Positions 48,484 through 56,037 of a stretch of 60,660 nt of DNA are shown here, in pieces. This stretch comes from Clostridia bacterium (GTDB lineage: Bacteria; Bacillota_A; Clostridia; Christensenellales; Aristaeellaceae): positions 1 through 60,660 of the forward strand of contig JAFWQM010000124.1 in NCBI GenBank assembly GCA_017509065.1. The letters run 5' to 3'. Position 1 is the first letter of the stretch, and every line of letters starts with the position of its first letter. The notes beneath the pieces are model-generated. The model saw only the letters and a program-made list of their open reading frames with translations. It did no database searches and was not told the DNA's origin. The position numbers and the translations under genes are program-made.

Positions 48484-49323
48484 TTAGGCCTGTCCGTCGC
48501 TGCCGCACAGGCGGATGAGCTCCCGCACCCGTTCCGTCACAGCGGCGCGGGCTGGGGCCAGGAATTTCTTGGGATCGTAGGCGGTGGGCTGCTCTTCTAT
48601 GGCTTTTTTCACCGCGGCGGTGAACGTCATGCGCAGGTCGGTGGCGTAGTTCACCTTGCAAATGCCGCGGCGGATGCACTCCCGCACCTGCTCTACCGGC
48701 ACGCCGGACGTGCCGTGGAGCACCAGGGGGATATCCACCACTGCCCTCACCGCGCTCAGCCTCTCCAGGTCCAGCTTGGGCTCGCCCTTGTAAACGCCGT
48801 GGGCCGTGCCGATGGCGACGGCAAAACTGGAAATGCCAGTCTGCCGAACGAACTCCACCGCCTCGTCCGGATCGGTGTACTGGGCCTGGGCCTCGTGGGT
48901 GTCCTCTTTTCCGCCGACCGTGCCAAGCTCCGCTTCCACCGGCAAGCCGCCCGCCATGTCCACCACCTGCTTCGTAAGCGTAACGTTTCCGTCAAAGGGC
49001 AGCAAGGAGCCGTCGATCATCAGGGAGGTGTAGCCTTCCTGTTTGCACTTTTGCGCCAGTTCAAAGCTGTTGCCGTGATCCAGGTGGAGCGCGACCGGCA
49101 CCTTCGCGTCCCGCGCCAGGCGGCTCACCAGACCGGCGAAGCATTTGGGTTCCGCGTATTTCAGCGTGCCCGGCGTGGTCTGAATAATCACCGGCGCGTT
49201 TTCCGCCTCTGCCGCGGCGACGACCGCTTGGGCCATTTCCATGTTCTCCACATTGAACGCGCCGATCGCGTACCGTCCTGCCTGCGCTTTTTTCATCATT
49301 TCTTCCGTGGTAACAAATGGCAT
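48484..49323 (-). CDS. Class II ketose-bisphosphate aldolase (GatY/KbaY/Fba type)
   Basis: The protein has 279 residues. Zinc ligands are in ALHLDHGNSF, VAIGTAHGVYKG and VLHGTSGVP; ELGTVGGKEDT is the phosphate/active-site loop. Tagatose-1,6-bisphosphate aldolases (GatY/KbaY) and fructose-bisphosphate aldolases share these; the operon context favours a tagatose or similar route. The start at 49323 has AGAAGGAC upstream; a longer frame adds eight residues without a site. It is the first gene of the minus-strand operon, with a very strong promoter at 49373-49402. Confidence 0.9.
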   Translation of the reverse strand: MPFVTTEEMMKKAQAGRYAIGAFNVENMEMAQAVVAAAEAENAPVIIQTTPGTLKYAEPKCFAGLVSRLARDAKVPVALHLDHGNSFELAQKCKQEGYTSLMIDGSLLPFDGNVTLTKQVVDMAGGLPVEAELGTVGGKEDTHEAQAQYTDPDEAVEFVRQTGISSFAVAIGTAHGVYKGEPKLDLERLSAVRAVVDIPLVLHGTSGVPVEQVRECIRRGICKVNYATDLRMTFTAAVKKAIEEQPTAYDPKKFLAPARAAVTERVRELIRLCGSDGQA

Positions 49324-49351
49324 AATATGTCCTTCTTTCTGCTCCAATAAG

Positions 49352-49363
49352 CGAAACGATTCA
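49352..49363. promoter_or_regulatory. LacI-type operator of the aldolase operon
   Basis: CGAAACGATTCA matches the palindrome at the GH36 gene (TGAAACGTTTCA) in 10 of 12 bases and lies just downstream of the -10 element of the operon promoter, where a bound repressor would block it. Confidence 0.6.
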
Positions 49364-49372
49364 CTTTTTTAT

Positions 49373-49402
49373 ATTATATGCTATCCTGCGTCCGTTTGTC
49401 AA
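49373..49402 (-). promoter_or_regulatory. Promoter of the aldolase operon
   Basis: The minus-strand perfect TTGACA (49402-49397) and perfect TATAAT (49378-49373) have an 18-base spacer. Confidence 0.88.
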
Positions 49403-49480
49403 TGGTCAGGACAGAAAAAATCATTGTGCGTGATGCATTGTTGGTAGCCATTCAGGTATCAAACACAGGTGCATGAGGTT

Positions 49481-49514
49481 ACGCTGGGGCCGCGGAGGCC
49501 CCAGCGTTTCCTTT
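49481..49514. terminator. Terminator-like hairpin before ktrB
   Basis: ACGCTGGGGCC and GGCCCCAGCGT form a perfect stem with a 5-base loop, followed by TTCCTTTG. It lies in the 340-base gap between two divergent operons, which otherwise holds the two promoters and no gene. Confidence 0.65.
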
Positions 49515-49660
49515 GTAAGATGATTTATAGCTGAATGATAACCATTGCCGTCTGAGCGCCCGTTTTTTTGTCTTTACACTTTCTTTATGCCATTCGCTCA
49601 ATCATTAATGTCATTCTTATTCGATTTATTTTATAATGCTTTACAAGGAGGATGAAAAAC

Positions 49661-50992
49661 GTGAGAATTTGGGGTAATTATCGGATCACGTCTTTTCAGA
49701 TCATAGCGCTTGGATTTTTCTTATTGATCCTGATAGGAACGATACTGCTGACGCTCCCTGTATCCAGCGCGCAGCACGGCGGCGCGAGCTTTATGGATTC
49801 CGTGTTTACCGCCACTTCCGCCGTGTGCGTGACCGGACTGGTGGTTCGGGATACCGCGACGTATTGGTCGCCCTTCGGGCAGGCCGTGATTCTTTTCCTG
49901 ATTCAGGTTGGCGGTATGGGCGTTGTCACGGCAGCTTTGTCTCTCTCTTTTATCTCCGGCCGCAAGATCGGGCTGATGCAGCGAAGCGTCATGCAGGAAT
50001 CCATCTCAGCGCCGCAGGTGGGCGGGATCGTGCGGCTGACCCGGTTCATTGTCGCAGCCGCCTTCGGAATTGAAATGACCGGCGCTGTCCTGCTGCTTCC
50101 CGCTTTTGTTCCCAGGTTCGGCTGGGGAAAGGGAATCTGGCACGCGGTTTTCCATGCTGTATCGGCCTTCTGCAACGCGGGCTTTGACCTGATGGGAGAA
50201 CAGGGAGAATTCTCTTCCATGACAGGTTTTTCCGAAAATATCCTGGTCAACGCCGTATTGATCCTCCTGATTACCATCGGCGGAATCGGTTTCCTGGTGT
50301 GGAACGATATCAAGCAGCACGGTTTCCATTGGAAGCAGTACCGGCTGCAGAGCAAGATCGTGCTCGTAACCTCCGCTGTGCTGATCCTGGCGCCTTTTCT
50401 ATGGTTCTTCCTGTTTGAAATGCAGGAGCTGACTGCCGGGGAACGCATTCTGCCTTCTCTGTTTCAATCGGTGACGCTGCGGACGGCGGGCTTTAATACA
50501 GTGGACCTGAACCGGATCAGTGACGGCGGACAGACGATGATGATCCTTTGGATGCTGATCGGCGGGTCTCCCGGTTCCACGGCGGGCGGCATGAAAACCA
50601 CCACGGCGGCGGTGCTGCTTTTATCAGCGTGGTCGGTATTCCGCCGGAAAGAAGATGCGGCATGTTTTGGCAGGCGGATCGGAGAGGACGCGGTGCGAAA
50701 CGCGGCAGCCATTCTGATGATGTACTTCCTTCTGTTCTTTATTGGCGGTTTCATCATCAGCAAATTAGAATCCTTGCCGTTGCTGCCCTGCCTGTTTGAA
50801 ACGGCGTCCGCGCTGGGCACGGTGGGCCTGAGTCTGGGAATCACCAGCGGGCTGGGGATTCTTTCCCGGTGCATCCTGATGATACTGATGTTCCTTGGCA
50901 GAGTGGGCGGGCTGACGCTGATTTACGCGGCGCAGTCCATCCGGAAATCTCCGCGCAGCTCGCTGCCGGTTGAAAAGATTACGGTCGGTTAA
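49661..50992 (+). CDS. ktrB: Potassium transporter subunit KtrB (TrkH family)
   Basis: The protein has 443 residues. GTG 49661 has AAGGAGG nine bases upstream; the ATG at 49652 abuts the site. Four pore loops give the selectivity filter: ATSAVCVTGLV, VSAFCNAGFD, TLRTAGFNTV and ASALGTVGLS. This is the ion-conducting subunit for K+ (Na+-coupled in known Ktr systems). A -10 TATAAT is at 49632-49637. The partner ktrA follows with a 13-base gap. Confidence 0.93.
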   Translation: MRIWGNYRITSFQIIALGFFLLILIGTILLTLPVSSAQHGGASFMDSVFTATSAVCVTGLVVRDTATYWSPFGQAVILFLIQVGGMGVVTAALSLSFISGRKIGLMQRSVMQESISAPQVGGIVRLTRFIVAAAFGIEMTGAVLLLPAFVPRFGWGKGIWHAVFHAVSAFCNAGFDLMGEQGEFSSMTGFSENILVNAVLILLITIGGIGFLVWNDIKQHGFHWKQYRLQSKIVLVTSAVLILAPFLWFFLFEMQELTAGERILPSLFQSVTLRTAGFNTVDLNRISDGGQTMMILWMLIGGSPGSTAGGMKTTTAAVLLLSAWSVFRRKEDAACFGRRIGEDAVRNAAAILMMYFLLFFIGGFIISKLESLPLLPCLFETASALGTVGLSLGITSGLGILSRCILMILMFLGRVGGLTLIYAAQSIRKSPRSSLPVEKITVG

Positions 50993-51005
50993 GGAGGAGG
51001 TCGCC

Positions 51006-51653
51006 ATGAAATCCATTCTTTTGATCGGGCTGGGGCGGTTTGGCCGGAGCGTGGCGGAAAAGCTGAATGAACTGCACCACCAGGTCATGGCCATCGACAA
51101 GAGCGAAGAAAGGGTCAACGAAGTACTGCCCATCGTGACGGACGCGCAGATCGGAGACGCCACCAGCGAAACCTTCCTGAGAACGCTGGGGGTCGATAAT
51201 TATGACGTTTGCTTTGTCGCCATCGGCGAGGATTTTCAAAGCTCCCTGGAAACAACGTCGCTTCTCAAGGAATTGGGCGCGAAAAAAGTAGTATCCCGCG
51301 CTTCGCGGGAGGTGCATAAGAAATTCCTTCTGAGGAACGGGGCGGATGAAGTGGTCTACCCGGAAGGTCAGCTCGCGGCATGGACGGCGATCCGGCACAC
51401 GACGGATCATATCCTGGACTATATCGCGCTGGACAGCGAATACGCCATCTACGATATATCCGTTCCGGCTGAATGGTACGGAAAAACCGTTGGCGGCCTG
51501 GACATCCGCAAGAAGTATAATCTGAATCTGCTGGCCGTCCGGGAAAACGGGAACCCGAGCATAGCGGTAAACAGCGATACCATGCTGAAGGAAAATCAAA
51601 ACATACTTGTTTTGGGAAAATGGAAGGATATTCAGAAGTGTTTCAGAATATAA
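51006..51653 (+). CDS. ktrA: KtrA, RCK regulatory subunit
   Basis: The protein has 215 residues. The RCK_N Rossmann domain starts ILLIGLGRFGRSVAEKLNEL and has acidic DKSEERVNEV; the RCK_C domain follows from about 135. It forms a cytoplasmic octameric ring that gates KtrB in response to ATP/ADP, and known members also bind c-di-AMP at the C-domain. GGAGGAGG precedes the ATG. It is in operon with ktrB. Confidence 0.94.
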   Translation: MKSILLIGLGRFGRSVAEKLNELHHQVMAIDKSEERVNEVLPIVTDAQIGDATSETFLRTLGVDNYDVCFVAIGEDFQSSLETTSLLKELGAKKVVSRASREVHKKFLLRNGADEVVYPEGQLAAWTAIRHTTDHILDYIALDSEYAIYDISVPAEWYGKTVGGLDIRKKYNLNLLAVRENGNPSIAVNSDTMLKENQNILVLGKWKDIQKCFRI

Positions 51654-51687
51654 TAGGGGATTCCCCCTTGAAAGGGAGGGAAGAAGC

Positions 51688-51924
51688 ATGACGGAAGCAT
51701 TGTTGTTTCTCATATTCATCGTGACCGGTCTGTTCGGATACTGGCTCATGGAGCGGCTGGACCGCTTCCTGAATGAAATGAGGACGAAGCAAAAACGCCC
51801 GGGAGAGGAGAGACAAGGATCATGCGCAGTCAGATCAAGCAGGATACCGCTGACAGGCACATCCTTATCTGTTTATCTTCATCTACGTCCAACGCAAAGG
51901 TCATCCATGCTGCTGCGAAGATAG
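51688..51924 (+). CDS. Possible small membrane protein between ktrA and the kdpD-like gene
   Basis: ATG at 51688 with AAAGGGAGGG upstream opens a 78-residue frame. The first 25 residues (ALLFLIFIVTGLFGYWLMER) form one transmembrane helix, and a basic segment follows (RTKQKRPGEERQ). The last 103 bases overlap the histidine kinase gene, where its sequence is probably only a shadow, so the stable functional part may be the first 45 residues. The ribosome site and position suggest that it is translated. KdpF-like one-helix subunits are an analogy, not a homology claim. Confidence 0.45.
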   Translation: MTEALLFLIFIVTGLFGYWLMERLDRFLNEMRTKQKRPGEERQGSCAVRSSRIPLTGTSLSVYLHLRPTQRSSMLLRR

Positions 51925-53792
51925 CCGCCGCTTTGCAGGGGACGCTGACTGCCCTGTTTGTGGAAACGCCGGCTTATTCCCTGATGTCGGACGACGATAA
52001 AAAGCGTCTGCGCAGCAACATGAATTTAGCGGAAAAGCTTGGTGCGAAGCTGGATACGGTCATCGGGGATGACGTGCCCTACCAGATCGCGGAATACGCG
52101 CGGCTTTCGGATATTTCCTGCGTAGTGATCGGCCAGACAAAAACGGTGGGCGGCCTGCTTCGGCGAAAGAAATCGCTGACGGACCGGCTGGTCGCTTACG
52201 CGCCTGATTTGGATTATTATATTATTCCCGATCATGGCACCAAGGACTATGTGGCCAGGAAACCGTCCGGGTTCAACCGAAAGCGGCTGCTGCTCGATTG
52301 CGGGGTTTTCCTTTCTTCCCTGGGCGTTTGCACGGCCATCGGGTTTCTGTTCTCCCATCTGGGCTTTACCGACGCCAACATCATCATGGTCTATCTGCTG
52401 GGGCTGCTTGCCGTGTCCGTCGGTACGACGCATCGGGCTTACGGCATGGTCTGGGCCGTGGTGAGCGTGCTGCTGTTTGACCTGCTGTTCACGACCCCGC
52501 GCTTTACCTTCTATGCCTATGGGACGGGCTATCCCGTTACTTTCCTGATCATGCTGGCCGCCGCTTTCATTATCAGCACGCTGGCGATCAAGCTGAAACA
52601 GAACGCGGGGCAGGCGGCAAAGTCCGCGCAGCGGATGAGCGTCGTGCTGGAAACGGACAGGCAGCTGGCAAAGGCGAAAACAAAAGAGGAAATCCTGACT
52701 GTGCTGGCGAATCAACTGACGCAGCTGCTGAAAAGGAGCCTGGTCATTTATCCCGCGGAAAACGACGCGCTGGGCGATCCCATCTTTTACCCTGCGGCGG
52801 CGGACACCGTCCCCTACCGGACGAACGATGAAAAGCAGGCTGTGGAATGGGCTTTCACCCAGCACAAACGCTCCGGCGCCACCACGGACGTTTTTCCGCA
52901 GGCGGATTATCTGTATTACAGTCTGCGGGTGCAGGAGCACGCATACGGCGTCGTCGGCGTGGCGGTTCACGGTTCCCCATTGGACGCTTCCGAACAGAGC
53001 GTGCTGGCTTCGGTTGTGGGCGAATGTTCTTTGGCGCTGGAAAACGCCCGGAACGCCCGGGAAAAAGAGGAAACCATGGTGCTGGCGGAGAATGAACGGC
53101 TGCGGGCCAACCTGCTCCGCGCCGTTTCCCACGATCTGAGAACCCCGCTGACCTCCATCATGGGGAACGCCGACAACCTGCTTTCCTGCGGGGAAAGCCT
53201 GGACCGGGAAACCCGCCGCCAGCTTTATACCGACATTTACGACGACGCCCAGTGGCTGAGCGGTATGGTGGAAAATCTGCTGTCCGCCAGCCGCATGAAC
53301 GACGGCAGGCTGAGCCTGAACATGACCACCGAACTGATGAGCGATATGGTCGCCGAAGCCATCCGGCATATGGGGCGGCGTCTGGACGCATACCGTCTTG
53401 TAAAAAACGAGCCGGACGCGCTCCTGTTCGTCAAGGCGGACGCCCGGCTGATCGTGCAGGTCGTGATCAACCTGCTGGACAACGCCATCAAATACGCGCC
53501 TGCCGGATCGCAGATTACGATCGGCATATCAGAAAAGCAGGAGAACGTGCTTGTGCGGGTTGCGGATGAAGGCCCCGGCATTCCGGACGACCAGAAAGCG
53601 CAGGTGTTCGATCTGTTCTTTACCAGCGGCAATCCCACGGGAGACAGCCGGAGAGGGCTTGGCATCGGGCTTTCGCTGTGCCAGTCCATCATCCGGGCTC
53701 ACGGCGGCGAAATCACCGTGACGGATAACGCGCCACACGGCGCGGCCTTTGAATTTACACTGCCCAGGGACGAGGTGACCGTGAATGAATAA
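51822..53792 (+). CDS. kdpD: KdpD-like sensor histidine kinase lacking the N-terminal KdpD ATP-binding domain
   Basis: The protein has 656 residues, against about 900 for full KdpD. It begins in the universal-stress-protein-like domain (HILICLSSSTSNAKVIHAA, about 14-130), then four transmembrane helices (about 155-255), a GAF-like domain, the phospho-acceptor box AVSHDLRTPLTSI and a HATPase with NLLDNAIKYAPAG, DEGPGIP and GLGIGLSLCQ. The N-terminal KdpD domain with its Walker motif is absent. It senses K+ or turgor in the known systems. It overlaps kdpE by eight bases. No kdpFABC lies in the window. Confidence 0.9.
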   Translation: MRSQIKQDTADRHILICLSSSTSNAKVIHAAAKIAAALQGTLTALFVETPAYSLMSDDDKKRLRSNMNLAEKLGAKLDTVIGDDVPYQIAEYARLSDISCVVIGQTKTVGGLLRRKKSLTDRLVAYAPDLDYYIIPDHGTKDYVARKPSGFNRKRLLLDCGVFLSSLGVCTAIGFLFSHLGFTDANIIMVYLLGLLAVSVGTTHRAYGMVWAVVSVLLFDLLFTTPRFTFYAYGTGYPVTFLIMLAAAFIISTLAIKLKQNAGQAAKSAQRMSVVLETDRQLAKAKTKEEILTVLANQLTQLLKRSLVIYPAENDALGDPIFYPAAADTVPYRTNDEKQAVEWAFTQHKRSGATTDVFPQADYLYYSLRVQEHAYGVVGVAVHGSPLDASEQSVLASVVGECSLALENARNAREKEETMVLAENERLRANLLRAVSHDLRTPLTSIMGNADNLLSCGESLDRETRRQLYTDIYDDAQWLSGMVENLLSASRMNDGRLSLNMTTELMSDMVAEAIRHMGRRLDAYRLVKNEPDALLFVKADARLIVQVVINLLDNAIKYAPAGSQITIGISEKQENVLVRVADEGPGIPDDQKAQVFDLFFTSGNPTGDSRRGLGIGLSLCQSIIRAHGGEITVTDNAPHGAAFEFTLPRDEVTVNE

Positions 53793-54489
53793 ACCGCTGA
53801 TTCTCATCGTGGAAGATGACGCGCCGATCCGCAACCTGATTTCCGTCACACTGGAAGCGCATGAATACCGATATATCATTGCTCCCAACGCGGGAACGGC
53901 CATCCTGGAAGCCGCCTCCCACAACCCGGATATTATGCTGCTGGATCTGGGCCTGCCGGATATGGACGGCGTGGAAGTGATCCGGAAGATCCGTTCCTGG
54001 TCCACCATGCCGATCATCGTGATCAGCGCCCGGAGCGACGACACGGATAAAATCGAAGCGCTGGACGCGGGCGCGGACGATTACCTGACCAAGCCTTTTT
54101 CTGTGGACGAGCTGCTGGCAAGGCTCAGGGTCACGCTGCGCCGCCTGAACCAGACGCAAAGCGACAGCCCGGACGTCGCCGTGTTTACCAACGGCAGCCT
54201 GCGGATTGATTACGCTGCGGGATGCGCATACATGATGGACGAGGAACTGCATCTTACGCCCATGGAATATAAGCTGTTATGCCTCCTGGCCAGAAACTGC
54301 GGCAAGGTGCTGACGCATAAATACATCACGCAGCAGATCTGGGGGGCGGCCTGGGAAAACAACGTGGCGTCCCTGCGGGTGTTCATGGCGACTCTGAGAA
54401 AAAAACTGGAAGTCTCGACAGGGGACACATCCTATATCCAGACCCATGTGGGCATCGGATACCGAATGGTAAAGGTGAATGAGCAGTAA
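53785..54489 (+). CDS. kdpE: KdpE-like response regulator (OmpR/PhoB type)
   Basis: The protein has 234 residues. The receiver domain has LIVEDDAPI, phospho-acceptor Asp in IMLLDLGLPD, and K in LTKPFS. The winged-helix output domain ends LRKKLE...YIQTHVGIGYRMV. It is coupled to the kinase by an 8-base overlap. Together with ktrAB upstream, the likely target is the ktr operon itself instead of kdpFABC (inference). Confidence 0.93.
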   Translation: MNKPLILIVEDDAPIRNLISVTLEAHEYRYIIAPNAGTAILEAASHNPDIMLLDLGLPDMDGVEVIRKIRSWSTMPIIVISARSDDTDKIEALDAGADDYLTKPFSVDELLARLRVTLRRLNQTQSDSPDVAVFTNGSLRIDYAAGCAYMMDEELHLTPMEYKLLCLLARNCGKVLTHKYITQQIWGAAWENNVASLRVFMATLRKKLEVSTGDTSYIQTHVGIGYRMVKVNEQ

Positions 54490-54554
54490 AAAATTCTTCA
54501 TGCGTTTCTGGGATGATCAATGATGCTTTTGTTGCTCTTCACGGAAACTTGATG

Positions 54555-54672
54555 GGGTCATCGCCCTCTCCGCCCCTTCGGGGGCACCTCTCCCAAAGGG
54601 GGAGGCAAGGAGTTGGGCTTCTTCCCTTGGCTCCCCCTTTGGGAGAGCTGGCGCGTAGCGCCTGAGAGGGTT
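54555..54672. repeat. Palindromic intergenic repeat
   Basis: CCTCTCCGCCCCTTCGGGGG, then CTCTCCCAAAGGGGGAG, is followed by an inverted copy (CTCCCCCTTTGGGAGAG and GCGCGTAGCGCCTGAGAGGG). It resembles a repeat common in clostridial intergenic regions and the insert found inside repeat copy 3 at 12525-12569. Confidence 0.7.
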
Positions 54673-54697
54673 TACCCTAAGAAAACGTAAAGAACCG

Positions 54698-54738
54698 AAA
54701 AAAAAAGAGATCGGAACATATTTCAGTCCCAGATCTCT
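54698..54738 (-). terminator. Terminator of the GH5 gene
   Basis: On the minus strand AGAGATC (54738-54732) pairs with GATCTCT (54712-54706), followed by a run of nine T. A second small stem at 54745-54770 (GCCATTC/GAATGGC then TTTTTT) faces the other way and would end plus-strand transcripts. Confidence 0.7.
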
Positions 54739-54794
54739 CTCAGTGCCATTCCTGTATGAATGGCTTTTTTCATGAGCAGAGCTTCCGCTTTTCT

Positions 54795-55994
54795 TTACTT
54801 GGCTTCCGGCAGTTTTTCGTATCCGGCGTAACGCATCAGAGCATCCACGACCTGCTGATAGGGGAAGGTGCAGGTTTTGCGGTCCAGCAGACCGAAGCGC
54901 TCGCCGCTGCCGGAGAACGCGCCGTTGTCCCACCAGAACACGGGAATGTTGCGCGCGCTGGCAGTGGCGGCGTAGAAGGCCGTCCAGTCCACGCGGTCCT
55001 GCAGGTTGTCACCCTTCACCATGGCCCCGAACTCGCCAATGATCACGGGAATACCGTTCTTGATATAGCGGCTGTACAGATTGTTCATGAAGGAAACAAT
55101 CTCCTGCTTCTGGGCCTGGGTGCCGAAGGTGGTAACGCCCGGCATTTCCAGCGCGAAGGAATAAGGCGTGTAAGCGTGCACGGACAGGATGATGCGGTTG
55201 TCGGCGGTGTCCGTGGGAATCGTGAAATATTTATTCAGCACGCCGTTGGGAGCGGCGTCGTAGCCGGGCACCATCAGGTAGCGTGTGGCGTTGTTGCCGC
55301 CGGACGCGCGCACGGTGTCCACAAAGAGCTGGTTGAGCTCGTTCAGCACCCGGGCGGCGTTGCGACAGTCCGCGCTGTTTTCGTCGAACCACCATTCATT
55401 GGCGTGGCCGACCATACGCGGCTCGTTCATGGACTCCATGATGAGGCGGTCGTCATAATCGCGGAAGCGCTCGGCCAACTGGGTCCAGATGGCCTGCACA
55501 TAGCGGGCGGATTCGTCCTTATGTCCGGGCGTGGGCAGGAACTGGTCCTCGTCGTGGTGGATGTTGAGGATCACGGTCATGCCCCGGCTGTAGATCCAGT
55601 CCACGACCTCCTGCACCCGGTTCAGCCATTTTTCGCTGATCTGATAGTTCTTATCCACATGGTCATGCCATGAGGCTGGTACGCGGATGGCGGTAAAGCC
55701 CGCCTTCTGCAAAGCGTCGATCATGGCTTCGGTGGTTTTGATGCCCACCCAGGAGGTTTCCACGGTCATTTCGTCGGCATTCCGGTTCCAGGCGCCCTTG
55801 ATGGCGTCGAAGGTGTTGCCCAGGTTCCAGCCCACGCCGATCTTTTTCAGGAATTCCATGGCTTCGTTGTCCGGGATTTCCCGGCGGGCGATGGTCAGGT
55901 CGGGCACCGTAACGGTGTTCTCTGCTCCGGCGCAGGCCGTCAGCATACCCGTAAGCAGGCACAGCAGCATCAGCATACAGAAACCTTTCTTCAT
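54795..55994 (-). CDS. GH5 endoglucanase-like lipoprotein
   Basis: The protein has 399 residues from ATG 55994 (AAAGGA upstream). The lipoprotein signal is MKKGFCMLMLLCLLTGM, lipobox LTAC. The cellulase TIM barrel contains GVGWNLGNTFDA, the acid/base Glu in SMNEPRM, and the nucleophile Glu in VIIGEFGAM; IRVPASWHDHV and NIHHDED are family motifs. It hydrolyses beta-1,4-glucans (or mannans/xyloglucans within the broad GH5 family) at the cell surface. No carbohydrate-binding module is present. It follows the phosphoglucomutase on the same strand with a 43-base gap. Confidence 0.92.
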   Translation of the reverse strand: MKKGFCMLMLLCLLTGMLTACAGAENTVTVPDLTIARREIPDNEAMEFLKKIGVGWNLGNTFDAIKGAWNRNADEMTVETSWVGIKTTEAMIDALQKAGFTAIRVPASWHDHVDKNYQISEKWLNRVQEVVDWIYSRGMTVILNIHHDEDQFLPTPGHKDESARYVQAIWTQLAERFRDYDDRLIMESMNEPRMVGHANEWWFDENSADCRNAARVLNELNQLFVDTVRASGGNNATRYLMVPGYDAAPNGVLNKYFTIPTDTADNRIILSVHAYTPYSFALEMPGVTTFGTQAQKQEIVSFMNNLYSRYIKNGIPVIIGEFGAMVKGDNLQDRVDWTAFYAATASARNIPVFWWDNGAFSGSGERFGLLDRKTCTFPYQQVVDALMRYAGYEKLPEAK

Positions 55995-56037
55995 TGCGCG
56001 TTCATCCTTTCGACTGAGTGAGTTTCGGGGGATTGTG

